The notes under the pieces are model-generated. The model was not told the origin of the DNA, ran no database searches, and saw only the letters and a list, made by a program, of their open reading frames with translations. DNA of 64,000 bases, from positions 1 to 64,000 of the IMG/VR virus record IMGVR_UViG_3300021964_006878, one strand, 5' to 3'. Shown here in pieces: positions 19,301 to 27,631 of this stretch. The first letter of the stretch is position 1, and each line of letters starts with the position of its first letter. The stretch is from a virus. A program made the position numbers and the translations under genes.

Positions 19301-22300
19301 AATTGTTTCTGAGTGGTCATTAGCAGTTACAAGTAAAATAGTTGAGGTTGTATTGATACCTGAACTTGTTTTTATTGATAGTCCAGCAGAAATACTAAGC
19401 AAACTACCAGAGATTTTCTCATTTTGTAGTGAGGTATCTTCACCATATGCACCGAAACCAATCTTTATTACACCCACATTTGCAGTTACTTTTGGAGTGA
19501 ATACAGCATTGATTGTAAATGTGGAGAGACCTACAACTTCTTTTACAATAAATTCTTTATTGTATGCAGAAATTTCTTCTGATTGTAGAAATCCTTCAAG
19601 TTTGACTCTGTTTCCAACCGCAAGTCCATGCTCTACAGCAGTAGTTACTGTACAAATACCAGACAATGTAGTTCCTGCTGCACCAACAATAGTACTGATT
19701 TGTGATCGTTGTTCTACTGGGAATAGAACACCACTAGATGTGGTGTAGATTCCTGGATTAGTTACAGTTGAGGTCGTTGCAGCAAACGATACTTCAGTAG
19801 ATGATGGGAATGAAGGAGCAAAGAATACTCCGTTATAATTACTTGAATTTCTGTTTGATACTGTTCCAACACCAATGACTTGGAATCCAAGTAAATCTTC
19901 TCTACTAACATTATTAATCGTAACAACACCAGCGTCACCACCAGAAACCGACATTGTATTACCAACACCGTATGCAGAACCACCATCAACTATTGAAACA
20001 CTAGTGATTGTTCCTGCTGCACTAACCGCAATATTTGCAGTTGCACCGTCTCCAGTTCCAGTTCCACCAGTCAATGCAACATTATATAATGTAGTGCTTA
20101 CACCAGGACCATAGTTACTACCTTCACTAGTTAGGGAAAGTTTCGTAACTTTAGAGAATCCGTGATTTCTTTCGGTATAATATCTTACTGTGCCGCTATC
20201 GTAAATTGCTCCAGTAATTCCAACACCAATTCTGTTATCCTTGATATACTCAATTACAGATTCTTTGGTGATACTATTGAGAGGATCATTAACCGCAACT
20301 TTACCAATGAGTTTATTAGATGCTGCAGATACTGTCTGGTTTGGGTCAACAACTGTGTTGTCCCTATCAACAGTTGGGTACAGGTATCTAAAGTTCTGTT
20401 TAAACTTCTGATGGGCAAATTGTGAAACTGTTGGTGAAATATTTGAAAGTAAACATGTAAGATAGTAAATACCATCTTGAACTCCATCCTCATATGGTTG
20501 GAGAGTATCTACATCTTGAATAATGTAAGTAGTATTGTATTCATTCTTTTCAAATGATGGAAGGTTTGAATTTCTAGTTGAAATATTATCAATAAATGTT
20601 CCACCATTTGCATTTTGAACTGTGAAGGTATTAGTTCCTGTTACAGTTTTTACAAAGAAGTAACCATTATATCCCTGCTCGGCAGTTCCATCAGTATTTG
20701 TTGAACTTTTTATATTTTTGAGACGAACTCTATCGTCAACAAACAGTCCATGAGGTTTTTCGGAAGTAACATTTACAACATCAGATCCAGAAGTACTAAT
20801 ATTTGCAATGATACGAGGATTACGATTTGAATTTACATCATTAATAACAGTTTCTTCGGTGACTGTCTTTGATTCTTGCAGAATAAAGTTCTTTGTAGGT
20901 GCCTTTGCATTAGAAAAATCTTTGGGGATTACATAACGTAACTTGTAAATTCTATTGGAAAGGTCACGATTTTCTGGAATTCTCTGGACATACGATGATG
21001 AATTACTTGCTGCAATTTGAGTTGAGAACCCAACAAATTTTTCATAAATTTTATTTGTAGTTACAGTGTTTGAAGATGAGATATACCAATTGCTATTAAT
21101 TGAATCATATTGGATTGGATGACCAAGTTCTCCAGGAAGTTTATCAGTTACTCTACTTAGAACTGTTAAGATACCACCATTTGTGTTCTTGATATCAACA
21201 GCACTTCCATTCACTGCATTGTTGACTGAGTTTGCAATTTTAATCTCATCAGTACCAAGAGTTCCACCAGTGATCGCAAAATATGCACCTTCAGGTTCAA
21301 TGCCATCAGGGAGAACACCATTGTCTGAGAATATACGAATACTTTCACCATTAAAGAATGTATGATTATCATTTAATGTAATTACATTCGTTGAAATATC
21401 AATATCGTTTATATTTAAAGTTCTAGTAACTGTGAATTCTTTTTTGCTTGATGGACCATCACCTGATGGAACCTGCATCAGAACTGGTGAATTGAAAGTT
21501 GAAGTGATACCAGCAATATTTGTGTCTAAGTACACAACTTCGTTCTCACGAGCACCTATTCTAAAACCTTCTGAGATATTAGATGGTGGATTACCCTCAT
21601 CAGTTTCCCCAAGAATATAGAGTCTTGATGTTATACCAATACCGATAGTAGTACTTGGGTCTAATGGTCTCCAAGTAACATTGTTTGTTTGTTCTTGAGA
21701 ATCTTTTGGTGGTATAATATGAGTGATATATCCAGTATTATCTCTATCAAATGATTGATTTCTAAATCCCTTAGAGATTAAAGATTTTGCACCAAAGTTA
21801 GAGTTTGAGTTTGTAATTGATTGGTCTGCACCATCTTCTGTTAAGAAGTGATTTGCAAAACCAATAGCAAACACAGACACTGCCTGAATGACAGAATCAT
21901 TGGATGCCTTTACATGGAAACTTTCGTAGTTTGGATTATAAACTGCTTCTTGATTAATATAAAGTGGTTTAGTAACAGTGTTTGGGGCAGTATCGTTAGT
22001 GTCATACTGACCGGTAGTTTCATTATAAATTAGGAATGCTTTGGGGTCCTTTTGAAGTCCAATTCCAGTGAATTGGGCCACAACCATAGATTTAAATCCG
22101 GTTGCCTTTGAACCATCAGCGTGGAGTCCACACATACCAAAAGCAGATCTCAAAGAGAGATTAAATATGTATGGTGAAGCACCTGTTACATTGTCTGCTT
22201 CAATAACAATCTTTTCATTTCCACCGATTGTAATTACATCATCAGTAGGATCTGCAAGCATAGAGTATGTAAACTTACGCTCACTTGTGATACCAGTAAC

Positions 22301-23269
22301 TTTGAAACTTCCATTATAGGTATCAGAACCAACACCAATAACACGGAAGGAATCATCAACATTCAAATTATGTTTGATTCCAGTTGTAACTGATGCAATT
22401 GTTCCAGATGAAGTTAATTCTGAGACATTAAAATCATTTGCACTTAAATCTCCAACAATTTTAAACTCTGGACTGTTAGGTTGGAAGTCCGTAGACGTTG
22501 GGAAGTCGGTGATTTCCCTGTTACCAGTATCAGCACCATATGCATTCATCAACTTGAAGTAATACATCTGAAGGTCACTTAGACCTGTCAGAGATTTTAC
22601 ATTAACACCATCAGCATACTCAAAGCAAGTCAGTTTGTGATGAGAGAAACTTGGATTTGCTTTCTGACTATAATTTTTGTTGAAGAAAACTGCTTGATTT
22701 GCATCAAACATACTGAACTGCCAGAAATAGCAACCACCAGTTACACGGAACAGTGCAGACCTTTCTATCGTTGTGTTTTCTGGGTCAGGGACATATAGCG
22801 GTCTAATCTTGGTCTTTCTTAAGTCAAGACCAACAATAGATGTTCCCTTTGGAACAATGAGACCACCATCAACAGAATTGAATTTGTAAAGAACATTAGA
22901 AGCGTTATCTAAATCAAATATCGAACTATTCGTAAGTTCAATATTGGGAGACGCTACAATAGATTCATTTTGGTCAAAGTATTGTGGAGACCCGCCATTG
23001 TTTTTAACAAAAAATCCTGGTCTATTGTCAATAGTATGAGTTCCAGGATATAATAGAACCGTAGTTCTATCAAATCGGTCATTGCTATCACCAATTTGAT
23101 AAGAAAATCTTGCCGCTTCAATCAGTGCCCTTTGTAGAGTTTTAAACGGTCTAGTTAAAGAGTTACCTTTATTATCAAAACTATCCGTAGCGTCCAGATC
23201 TGATGGATTTACGTAAAGAATATTACCATCGGTATTAATCAGAAAATTTTCTAATCTTGAAAGAGGCAT
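16337..23269 (-). CDS. Giant virion protein with beta-helix segment (2310 aa)
   Basis: This is the largest gene in the window. The N-terminus has ILYVNPSDLDATDSFDNKG then RPFKTLQRALIEAARFSYQ, the typical start of a pectate-lyase-like fold (phage adhesin type). Around residues 1545-1565 the fibre motif VGIKTATPQFELDVSG appears. Residues ~1860-2080 read as a right-handed beta-helix: YLNIPSGTYLAEKLVLP, then TDITIDNLTIDGN, then SSLFKNIELRNSPAHGLLI. No catalytic residues can be assigned, so an enzymatic activity on host polysaccharide is only possible. A GATAAATA late promoter is 30 bp upstream. It heads the structural series that runs down to 4930. Confidence 0.75.
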   Translation of the reverse strand: MPLSRLENFLINTDGNILYVNPSDLDATDSFDNKGNSLTRPFKTLQRALIEAARFSYQIGDSNDRFDRTTVLLYPGTHTIDNRPGFFVKNNGGSPQYFDQNESIVASPNIELTNSSIFDLDNASNVLYKFNSVDGGLIVPKGTSIVGLDLRKTKIRPLYVPDPENTTIERSALFRVTGGCYFWQFSMFDANQAVFFNKNYSQKANPSFSHHKLTCFEYADGVNVKSLTGLSDLQMYYFKLMNAYGADTGNREITDFPTSTDFQPNSPEFKIVGDLSANDFNVSELTSSGTIASVTTGIKHNLNVDDSFRVIGVGSDTYNGSFKVTGITSERKFTYSMLADPTDDVITIGGNEKIVIEADNVTGASPYIFNLSLRSAFGMCGLHADGSKATGFKSMVVAQFTGIGLQKDPKAFLIYNETTGQYDTNDTAPNTVTKPLYINQEAVYNPNYESFHVKASNDSVIQAVSVFAIGFANHFLTEDGADQSITNSNSNFGAKSLISKGFRNQSFDRDNTGYITHIIPPKDSQEQTNNVTWRPLDPSTTIGIGITSRLYILGETDEGNPPSNISEGFRIGARENEVVYLDTNIAGITSTFNSPVLMQVPSGDGPSSKKEFTVTRTLNINDIDISTNVITLNDNHTFFNGESIRIFSDNGVLPDGIEPEGAYFAITGGTLGTDEIKIANSVNNAVNGSAVDIKNTNGGILTVLSRVTDKLPGELGHPIQYDSINSNWYISSSNTVTTNKIYEKFVGFSTQIAASNSSSYVQRIPENRDLSNRIYKLRYVIPKDFSNAKAPTKNFILQESKTVTEETVINDVNSNRNPRIIANISTSGSDVVNVTSEKPHGLFVDDRVRLKNIKSSTNTDGTAEQGYNGYFFVKTVTGTNTFTVQNANGGTFIDNISTRNSNLPSFEKNEYNTTYIIQDVDTLQPYEDGVQDGIYYLTCLLSNISPTVSQFAHQKFKQNFRYLYPTVDRDNTVVDPNQTVSAASNKLIGKVAVNDPLNSITKESVIEYIKDNRIGVGITGAIYDSGTVRYYTERNHGFSKVTKLSLTSEGSNYGPGVSTTLYNVALTGGTGTGDGATANIAVSAAGTITSVSIVDGGSAYGVGNTMSVSGGDAGVVTINNVSREDLLGFQVIGVGTVSNRNSSNYNGVFFAPSFPSSTEVSFAATTSTVTNPGIYTTSSGVLFPVEQRSQISTIVGAAGTTLSGICTVTTAVEHGLAVGNRVKLEGFLQSEEISAYNKEFIVKEVVGLSTFTINAVFTPKVTANVGVIKIGFGAYGEDTSLQNEKISGSLLSISAGLSIKTSSGINTTSTILLVTANDHSETIEQGNFLQIEDEIVRIKSVDSNTQFTVIRGVMGTIAKPHVSGVIAKGIKVIPSEVRRFSSIRASGHTFEYIGYGPGNYSTALPQRIQRTLTSEEELLSIYCEKKGGVTFFSGMNDRGEFFTWDGRIKPVEKYISEVGNDFTGIFDDLYVRNTLRVGGGLNRNLPSEFRGPVNFTNKITSLDTVNGINAIKLQLKGNVQANPFFQVGSDSSPSLVVNQSSGKVGIKTATPQFELDVSGTVRADIYENFKLSDLPNTTSEESTFAKNRVLKVNSTGDGYELVDINTLDAFSLSSYGVSNDGTVYVGTGSTVSNKLQISGISTSKFAVGEKVKLFGVNQSSDSVLSPGIPAVPTFTRVGTAATAKTYRYWVAQYHMRTGKVGVGTQITPDAGVGHATIDNFNDQNHIIITLNRSDTNHGILVYRQESAVGAPANINDAHLVGILGPKELENSTAGITYKDYGTYDQTEWSSNGNKNQFDDDQIHFPSIATTGQRRGWAMDEIVSIGANSITVNNPYDFNNAVGFGTDNNVKVVHDNTYGLTLAVNDILAKGGSYLNIPSGTYLAEKLVLPTSFTIKGSGKNTILKQQYYATDATDGAGNSLAFDNNFVGIGVTNGTDITIDNLTIDGNNSNNIRFESDDDNYMVYFRGVSSSLFKNIELRNSPAHGLLIKESTRVSIENSSFVDGSITDRYAYEPINAQESQVLRINDSLFENYPGPVDVSVTSVVSTGGNIIRNCGTGLRTYATGKITTSNNIILGPSDEFIPSPDIYDSDFNSINITIDRAADFVGPVLQYIEDGDAKDISSSKVTIVSAGIGTIVGQGTTNETLGTRFVDFDITTQDTGEFGRESGYINLSMPLSKTSQIGLTSALGYNIIAQEYLDLPSGISTYIGISTGAWNTIGAGATEYTVTLTKPENLDIISLGDVVKLVSHSSTPNLSSKVLTVADKITVDIVTKQVKLTGFTTTSQINGDESGYIVIRKQFVIAKGRVGVI

Positions 23270-23299
23270 TTTATCAGCGCACTAATTTTTCTTCTGCTT

Positions 23300-23307
23300 T
23301 ATTTATC
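23300..23307 (-). promoter_or_regulatory. Late promoter (GATAAATA)
   Basis: GATAAATA on the minus strand is one mismatch from TATAAATA. It lies in the 54-bp gap between the stop at 23324 and the start at 23269. It is the likely promoter of the giant virion gene. Confidence 0.6.
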
Positions 23308-23323
23308 ACAGACAGAACTGTCT

Positions 23324-23590
23324 CTAATCTACAGGTAGTAATTCAGGGTTCTCTAATTCTAAATCAAAAATAAGTGGATGGCATTCTTCCATTACCAAGT
23401 AGTTTGACCACCCATACAAGTCATCTAAATCGTATTGAGTATTTCCATTTGCCCACTCTATAATCTCTGAGTCCAAATAAAAACTATCGTCTACATCATC
23501 AAATGTATATGGAATACCATTTATAAAATACATCAAAACTAATTGCGTTTTCTTAAACCAGCAATACTTGATGTCCAGATGATACTTCAT
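23324..23590 (-). CDS. Hypothetical acidic protein (88 aa)
   Basis: The protein begins MKYHLDIKYCWFKKTQLVLM and continues with many Asp, Glu, Tyr and Trp residues (DDSFYLDSEIIEWANGN). There is no membrane segment or known domain. It is preceded by AGGA and, 21 bp upstream of the ATG, by an exact CTAAATA late promoter. It is probably expressed late with the structural genes. Confidence 0.65.
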   Translation of the reverse strand: MKYHLDIKYCWFKKTQLVLMYFINGIPYTFDDVDDSFYLDSEIIEWANGNTQYDLDDLYGWSNYLVMEECHPLIFDLELENPELLPVD

Positions 23591-23611
23591 TCACGTATCC
23601 TATTCTGGGAA

Positions 23612-23618
23612 TATTTAG
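23612..23618 (-). promoter_or_regulatory. Late promoter CTAAATA
   Basis: An exact CTAAATA on the minus strand lies 21 bp upstream of the ATG at 23590 and just downstream of the tRNA gene. Confidence 0.7.
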
Positions 23619-23667
23619 TGGGGTGGGGGCGCTGCTTCTACTTGCAGATCTTTTGTACTCCCTCGAA

Positions 23668-23741
23668 TACGAGTGGTGGGAGTCGAACCCACACTGTCGA
23701 AATTTTAAGTTTCGTTTCTCTGCCTGTTGGAATACACTCGC
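23668..23741 (-). tRNA. tRNA-Leu (anticodon UAA), short variable arm
   Basis: It folds as a 74-nt cloverleaf. The acceptor is GCGAGTG/CACTCGT with discriminator A. The anticodon stem CGAAA/TTTCG carries the loop CTTAAAA, giving anticodon UAA. The T arm is GTGGG-TTCGACT-CCCAC. CCA is not encoded. The variable loop is only about 5 nt, whereas cellular tRNA-Leu has a long arm. The D stem is weak (TTC/GAG). It reads UUA, a common codon in A+T-rich phage genes. It lies just downstream of a terminator and upstream of a late promoter. Confidence 0.85.
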
Positions 23742-23751
23742 ATAAAAATTC

Positions 23752-23802
23752 AAAAAAGGTCTGGGATGAATTTTTACCCAGAATTTTTTTTCGACCTTTT
23801 TT
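23752..23802. terminator. Bidirectional terminator, copy 2 of a 51-bp repeat
   Basis: The architecture is the same as 4857-4907: outer stem AAAAAAGGTC/GACCTTTTTT and inner stem TCTGGG/CCCAGA. It stands between the stop at 23829 and the tRNA at 23741 and would terminate minus-strand transcripts before the tRNA or produce a 3' end that is processed. Confidence 0.75.
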
Positions 23803-23828
23803 GTAATCAAAAGTCAATTTTGGATTGA

Positions 23829-24122
23829 CTATAATGTTCTCTCTAATCTTTCAGTTGCTTGGTCTGGAAAGTCTCTTGGTCTACTATCTAGAGCATTATC
23901 AGTTTTAGGTGAACCTTCATTTGCTTTCATAGTATGCTGAAAATTGATTCTCTTATATCTGATACTAAATGGATCAGGCATCCAATATGTTACTTGCCAA
24001 TTAATATCAGGACACATTTCAAGATGTTTCTCTACTGAGTGATTGAAGATACCCATTTGAACATGTCCATCATGAGTAATACATCTACTATTACCAATAT
24101 CAACTAGAAATAATTGTTTCAT
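23829..24122 (-). CDS. Hypothetical protein (97 aa)
   Basis: The start is set at the ATG preceded by GGAAGGGGG, which overlaps the stop of the upstream gene as ATGA. The protein begins MKQLFLVDIGNSRCITHDGH, has a Trp/Tyr-rich centre (WQVTYWMPDPFSIRYKR) and ends charged (RPRDFPDQATERLERTL). No known domain is evident. It is the last gene of a three-gene operon from the host-type promoter at 24.5 kb. Confidence 0.65.
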   Translation of the reverse strand: MKQLFLVDIGNSRCITHDGHVQMGIFNHSVEKHLEMCPDINWQVTYWMPDPFSIRYKRINFQHTMKANEGSPKTDNALDSRPRDFPDQATERLERTL

Positions 24123-24274
24123 TCCCCCTTCCAAGTTGGTGGATGAAAAACACAATACTCATTGAATGTGATTTTCATTTCTTTTTCTGTTAGGTTGCAA
24201 TTTTTTGCTGCTTTGGGTAAATTCCACTTCGCCGCGAACAACATTTCCATAGATTGACGGGTTTCTGGTCTCAT
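24119..24274 (-). CDS. Small conserved-type protein (51 aa)
   Basis: A short ORF starts MRPETRQSMEMLFAAKWNLP and continues KAAKNCNLTEKEMKITFNEY to end in HPPTWKGE. The pattern KAAKNCNLTEKEMK looks like a small helix-turn-helix (repeat of Ala/Asn, then a recognition-type helix). I recall similar short proteins in cyanomyoviruses, but the function is unknown. It overlaps the next gene by ATGA. Its start follows the 24323 gene by 48 bp. Confidence 0.65.
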   Translation of the reverse strand: MRPETRQSMEMLFAAKWNLPKAAKNCNLTEKEMKITFNEYCVFHPPTWKGE

Positions 24275-24322
24275 AGTCGTAACACTTTAAGATTTCTTGA
24301 TAGAGGGAATGTGAATACTGCA

Positions 24323-24493
24323 TCAGTCAGTAAGAGATACTTCTCCACGTAACTCCATAAGTTTAATCTCTGCAAGAGTCCCAACACATTCCCAGTATGT
24401 TTCTCCACTGATACGAGTATCATCGCAGTAATGTTCTGCAATGTCTTCCTGTAGATGCTTGAGATTAACAAGGTCGTCTCGGTCGATTTGCAT
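24323..24493 (-). CDS. Small acidic protein (56 aa)
   Basis: The start is placed at the ATG at 24493 (MQIDRDDLVNLKHLQED) and not at a longer upstream start, because the longer form would span the promoter -10 at 24518-24523. The protein is acidic and helical and contains GETYWECVGTLAEIK. It is the first gene after the host-type promoter, so early expression is likely. Function unknown. Confidence 0.6.
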   Translation of the reverse strand: MQIDRDDLVNLKHLQEDIAEHYCDDTRISGETYWECVGTLAEIKLMELRGEVSLTD

Positions 24494-24517
24494 TTGAGAT
24501 TCGTTGGTTACCTGATT

Positions 24518-24546
24518 ATTATAGCAGGTCTGGAGTGGGTCGTCAA
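24518..24546 (-). promoter_or_regulatory. Host-type (sigma70) promoter TTGACG-17-TATAAT
   Basis: On the minus strand, TTGACG (24541-24546) and TATAAT (24518-24523) are separated by 17 bp. The -10 is flanked by the inverted pair ACCTG and CAGGT. The -35 starts immediately after the stop of the 520-residue structural gene. It should drive the three small genes 24493-23829. Confidence 0.8.
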
Positions 24547-24548
24547 CC

Positions 24549-26111
24549 CTATGGTTCAAACTCACTAAGGTCAGACCCATCCAGTGTGCTAATCTGATTA
24601 TTGATTCTATTCATCTCTGAAGTCTCAAATGCAGATCCAGTTAACAAACTATATGCTTCTAGTTCGTCTTCATCTCTTATCTCTCTCAATACGGAAGAAA
24701 GGTCATTGAGACGATTTATTTCATCAATATTAGAATTGATTGTATTTGTAAGCGTAGTCTCACTAGCAGCGATAGTGTTATCGATAACAAGACAAGAACC
24801 AACACCATCAACCACACCAGTTGGAGAAATACTAGTAACAGTGGCTGTTGATTGAGGACCAGCAAGTGTGCTACTAGTTGAAACTAAAACTTGCCCCTCA
24901 AAAGCATAAGTAGCAACACCAAAAGCAACACCAGCAGCAGGACCAGAAACAGTTGGCCAACTTGTATTTCCTACGTAATATACAGCAGCACCAGCACCAA
25001 CGGCAGGTTCAGGGTCATCTGATTGTTCTTTCCATTGTACTGGACCTGGAGGTGCTCCATTATTAATAATTTCTGTCTTGTGTCCTATGCCCAATTGTGT
25101 TCCTAAAATACCAATAGTAACAGGGTCTATGGGACTCTTCAAATAATCAAAGTCAGAATCAATATCTTTTGTAGATCTAATAACAGTAAAACTCTGCCCA
25201 AAAGCATCTCCATTTCCAGTCTGATCTAATATTAATGTAGGTTTAACGCCAGATGTACCAAGATAAAGAGTACCATTTACAGTAGATGCTACAGCAACAT
25301 TACTTAGAATAAGAGATGGACAAGTAACTGTTATATTAGTATTGGTCTGACTAGTGGCATCATAAAAAGGCACAACAGCATTTGCAGTTCCAAATCCAAT
25401 GACAGTTGTTCCCTCAGGAAGGATACCAGTAAATGAAACTGCACTTCCTACTTCAGCAGCAAGAGTAGTTCCAATGCCGACATTAACAAAATGGTCTGAA
25501 CCCACACCAATACTACCCCCAAGTGATGTGGTGAAACCAATAACATTTGCTGTTCCAAATCCAATTACTTTTGGAATAAAACCTTGACTGAATACTGATG
25601 GAGAATCAAGGTTATCTGTGACAAGATCACCTAATTCAATACCATCAATTCCTTCATCACTAGTTACAGCAATTGTAATTCCTCCGCCAACAATATTACC
25701 TGTCAGTTCAGAGATTATATTTGAACCAAAGTCTCTATTTAAAGGTTTTCTATAATACTTCTGACCATAGTAGTTTTTTTGTTCCTTAAGAGCATCATTT
25801 TTGACGCAAGTATATATCGTATATGTTGAATCATCTGCTTGATTTATTCCAGTCTCAGTAATTTCCCACTTCAAATCACTTCTACATCCACTGGAAATTC
25901 TTGATAGGTATGCTGCTTGTGCTTCAGTAGACCTAGTATTAATTTCATCAATAAGACTTGGAATTTTTCTATCAATGTTGATAATCAATTCATCAATCTT
26001 ATCAATCTTAGCATCTTTCAATGCAAGTTGTCCAAGAATACTCTCTCTAGAGTCTTTCTTGTACTTTATTGTCTGTTTTAGTTCTTTGATTATATTATCT
26101 TTGGTTGACAT
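24549..26111 (-). CDS. Virion structural protein with coiled-coil N-terminus (520 aa)
   Basis: Residues 1-65 are a charged helix (MSTKDNIIKELKQTIKYKKD) with heptad spacing, suggesting a trimeric coiled coil. Next is a small Cys-containing module around residues 75-110 (SSGCRSDLKWEITE, then YTIYTCV). The bulk is Gly/Val/Thr beta repeats (VGIGTTL, VIGFGTA). A second charged helix, around residues 460-490, contains EINRLNDLSSVLREIRDEDE. The layout suits an elongated fibre. It is 3 bp downstream of the next gene. No known enzymatic domain. Confidence 0.65.
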   Translation of the reverse strand: MSTKDNIIKELKQTIKYKKDSRESILGQLALKDAKIDKIDELIINIDRKIPSLIDEINTRSTEAQAAYLSRISSGCRSDLKWEITETGINQADDSTYTIYTCVKNDALKEQKNYYGQKYYRKPLNRDFGSNIISELTGNIVGGGITIAVTSDEGIDGIELGDLVTDNLDSPSVFSQGFIPKVIGFGTANVIGFTTSLGGSIGVGSDHFVNVGIGTTLAAEVGSAVSFTGILPEGTTVIGFGTANAVVPFYDATSQTNTNITVTCPSLILSNVAVASTVNGTLYLGTSGVKPTLILDQTGNGDAFGQSFTVIRSTKDIDSDFDYLKSPIDPVTIGILGTQLGIGHKTEIINNGAPPGPVQWKEQSDDPEPAVGAGAAVYYVGNTSWPTVSGPAAGVAFGVATYAFEGQVLVSTSSTLAGPQSTATVTSISPTGVVDGVGSCLVIDNTIAASETTLTNTINSNIDEINRLNDLSSVLREIRDEDELEAYSLLTGSAFETSEMNRINNQISTLDGSDLSEFEP

Positions 26112-26114
26112 ATT

Positions 26115-27017
26115 TTATTTCCAGTTAGGTTTTCTTCTATCGTAATCCCATCCACCAACTAAGAATTGCTCTGGGTTTCCTGGGTAATCATCAGGAGATT
26201 CACCATCATAAACGACATGAAGTTTTTCATCATGGTTTCTAGGATCAATCCATCGTGCTACCCATACGTGGTAGAAACATTCAAATGGTTTATCGTCTGC
26301 TTCCTTTACAACTATCTTTTCTTTATCCATTTCAATTATATTTAAATGATAATGTCTTTCACCAATAGGTTGTAGTTGAACAGTGATACTATCATAGTCA
26401 ACCAGACCATCCCAATAATCAGGTAATTGTATCACATTACTATCTTTAAGTCTACCTCTGATATAAATTCCTGCTTCAGGTCCCTCTGCACATAAGTGAC
26501 GTATTCTTTTTCCTTCATCTTTCCAATGAGGAAGATCAAAAGCACTTAATGGTTTGTTTCCAGTAGCCTTTCCAATAAGTTTTGGAGCAACAACAATTGG
26601 TGCTACAATACCGGCATTTGCAAACAATTTACCATTGAAATTACTTACAGCATTCGCAACATTCAGACCATTTTTAATGTCAATAGAGTTCTTAATAGAG
26701 AAACCATTTTTTATAGTTCCCCCAAACATCGTATTTAACCCAAACAGATTAGTAGTTCCAAAATTATTCAAGACCCCAAAATACTGAGACACACCACTAA
26801 CTTCTAATGAGAATGGTAATGTTGTTCCCGGAATAGTAAGAGGAGGACCGATGCTTACACCTGCTCTTACTACTCCTGTCTGAAGTGATGCACCAAATAT
26901 ACTAATGCCAGGATTTGTAAGAACTCCTGACGCAGTATATTGTGACACACTAAGTTTTGATAAATCTGGTGTTCCTATACTGACTTTACCAAATGAACCT
27001 TTTGCTGCCTTATACAT
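26115..27017 (-). CDS. Virion protein with EGPEAG-type C-terminal domain (300 aa)
   Basis: The first 165 residues are Gly/Val/Ile-rich beta sequence. Residues ~170-300 start with LPHWKDEGKRIRHLCAEGPE and continue AGIYIRGRL, LPDYWDGLVDYDSITVQLQP and IGERHYHL. This block (HxCxEGPEAGxYxRG...LPDYW) is a recurrent domain in phage and bacterial fibre-like proteins, often near intramolecular chaperone domains. I infer a tail-associated role. The gene follows the needle-like gene by 5 bp and lies in the gp5 operon. Confidence 0.65.
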   Translation of the reverse strand: MYKAAKGSFGKVSIGTPDLSKLSVSQYTASGVLTNPGISIFGASLQTGVVRAGVSIGPPLTIPGTTLPFSLEVSGVSQYFGVLNNFGTTNLFGLNTMFGGTIKNGFSIKNSIDIKNGLNVANAVSNFNGKLFANAGIVAPIVVAPKLIGKATGNKPLSAFDLPHWKDEGKRIRHLCAEGPEAGIYIRGRLKDSNVIQLPDYWDGLVDYDSITVQLQPIGERHYHLNIIEMDKEKIVVKEADDKPFECFYHVWVARWIDPRNHDEKLHVVYDGESPDDYPGNPEQFLVGGWDYDRRKPNWK

Positions 27018-27022
27018 ATATC

Positions 27023-27631
27023 CTATCCACCGAATGTCCTACCCAATTTCTTTGCCTTGTCTAAGACATTGAAAATTGTAGTGATTAAAGATGGACTGAG
27101 AACCGGATCTTGTCCACTTCCGGCAACAATAGACCCAGTTTCAGAATATAATGTTAAACTACCAGCAGTTAATAGCATATCTGAATAAGCAGTTATATTA
27201 GATTTAGTTGCAAAAACATTGAACTCTGGTGACTCTGTGGTAATAGTTTTGTTAGATTTAATAGACACATCACCATCAGCATCTGTTGCTTCAATCTTTA
27301 CATTAGCACCCTGTAAAATCAAATCACCATTTCGTGCTGTGATTTTAATATTTCCTTTCGCAGCATCAAGAACTATTGTCATACTCGTTTCATCTTCTGA
27401 TAGTTCTCCTGAATATATTTCAAGAGAATCATTACTAAGGATTTTACAATTCCCCTTCTTATAGAAATGAATTCCTTGATCGGTATCAGTGCTCATAGAA
27501 AATTCTGCTTTTCCATGTTCTTGAGAATTATATTCAGATTCAATATTAAATCCAGGACGACGCATTGCAAAATACTCTTCTGCATATCTTCCTATTTCTT
27601 CTTTTAATATTTGTACTTCTTTTTCTGTCAT
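27023..27631 (-). CDS. Needle/spike-like beta-repeat protein (202 aa)
   Basis: The start is placed at the ATG overlapping the gp5 stop (ATGA). Residues ~60-150 have short repeats: GNIKITARNGDLILQGANVK, then DGDVSIKSNKTITTESPEF. This alternating pattern resembles the triple-stranded beta-helix of gp5C and VgrG spikes. T4 gp5 has that helix at its own C-terminus, while the gp5 here lacks it. The position right after gp5 makes a separate spike-forming subunit plausible; this is inference. Confidence 0.6.
   Translation of the reverse strand: MTEKEVQILKEEIGRYAEEYFAMRRPGFNIESEYNSQEHGKAEFSMSTDTDQGIHFYKKGNCKILSNDSLEIYSGELSEDETSMTIVLDAAKGNIKITARNGDLILQGANVKIEATDADGDVSIKSNKTITTESPEFNVFATKSNITAYSDMLLTAGSLTLYSETGSIVAGSGQDPVLSPSLITTIFNVLDKAKKLGRTFGG

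Noticed and set aside
16337-23269. Pectate lyase or glycosidase activity for the giant virion protein
   Set aside because: The beta-helix pattern is visible but no catalytic Asp/Arg or Glu set can be assigned, so only the fold is claimed.
24494-24580. N-terminal extension of the 56-residue gene up to 24580
   Set aside because: It would place the start upstream of the -10 and inside the previous gene, so it could not be translated from the promoter at 24.5 kb.
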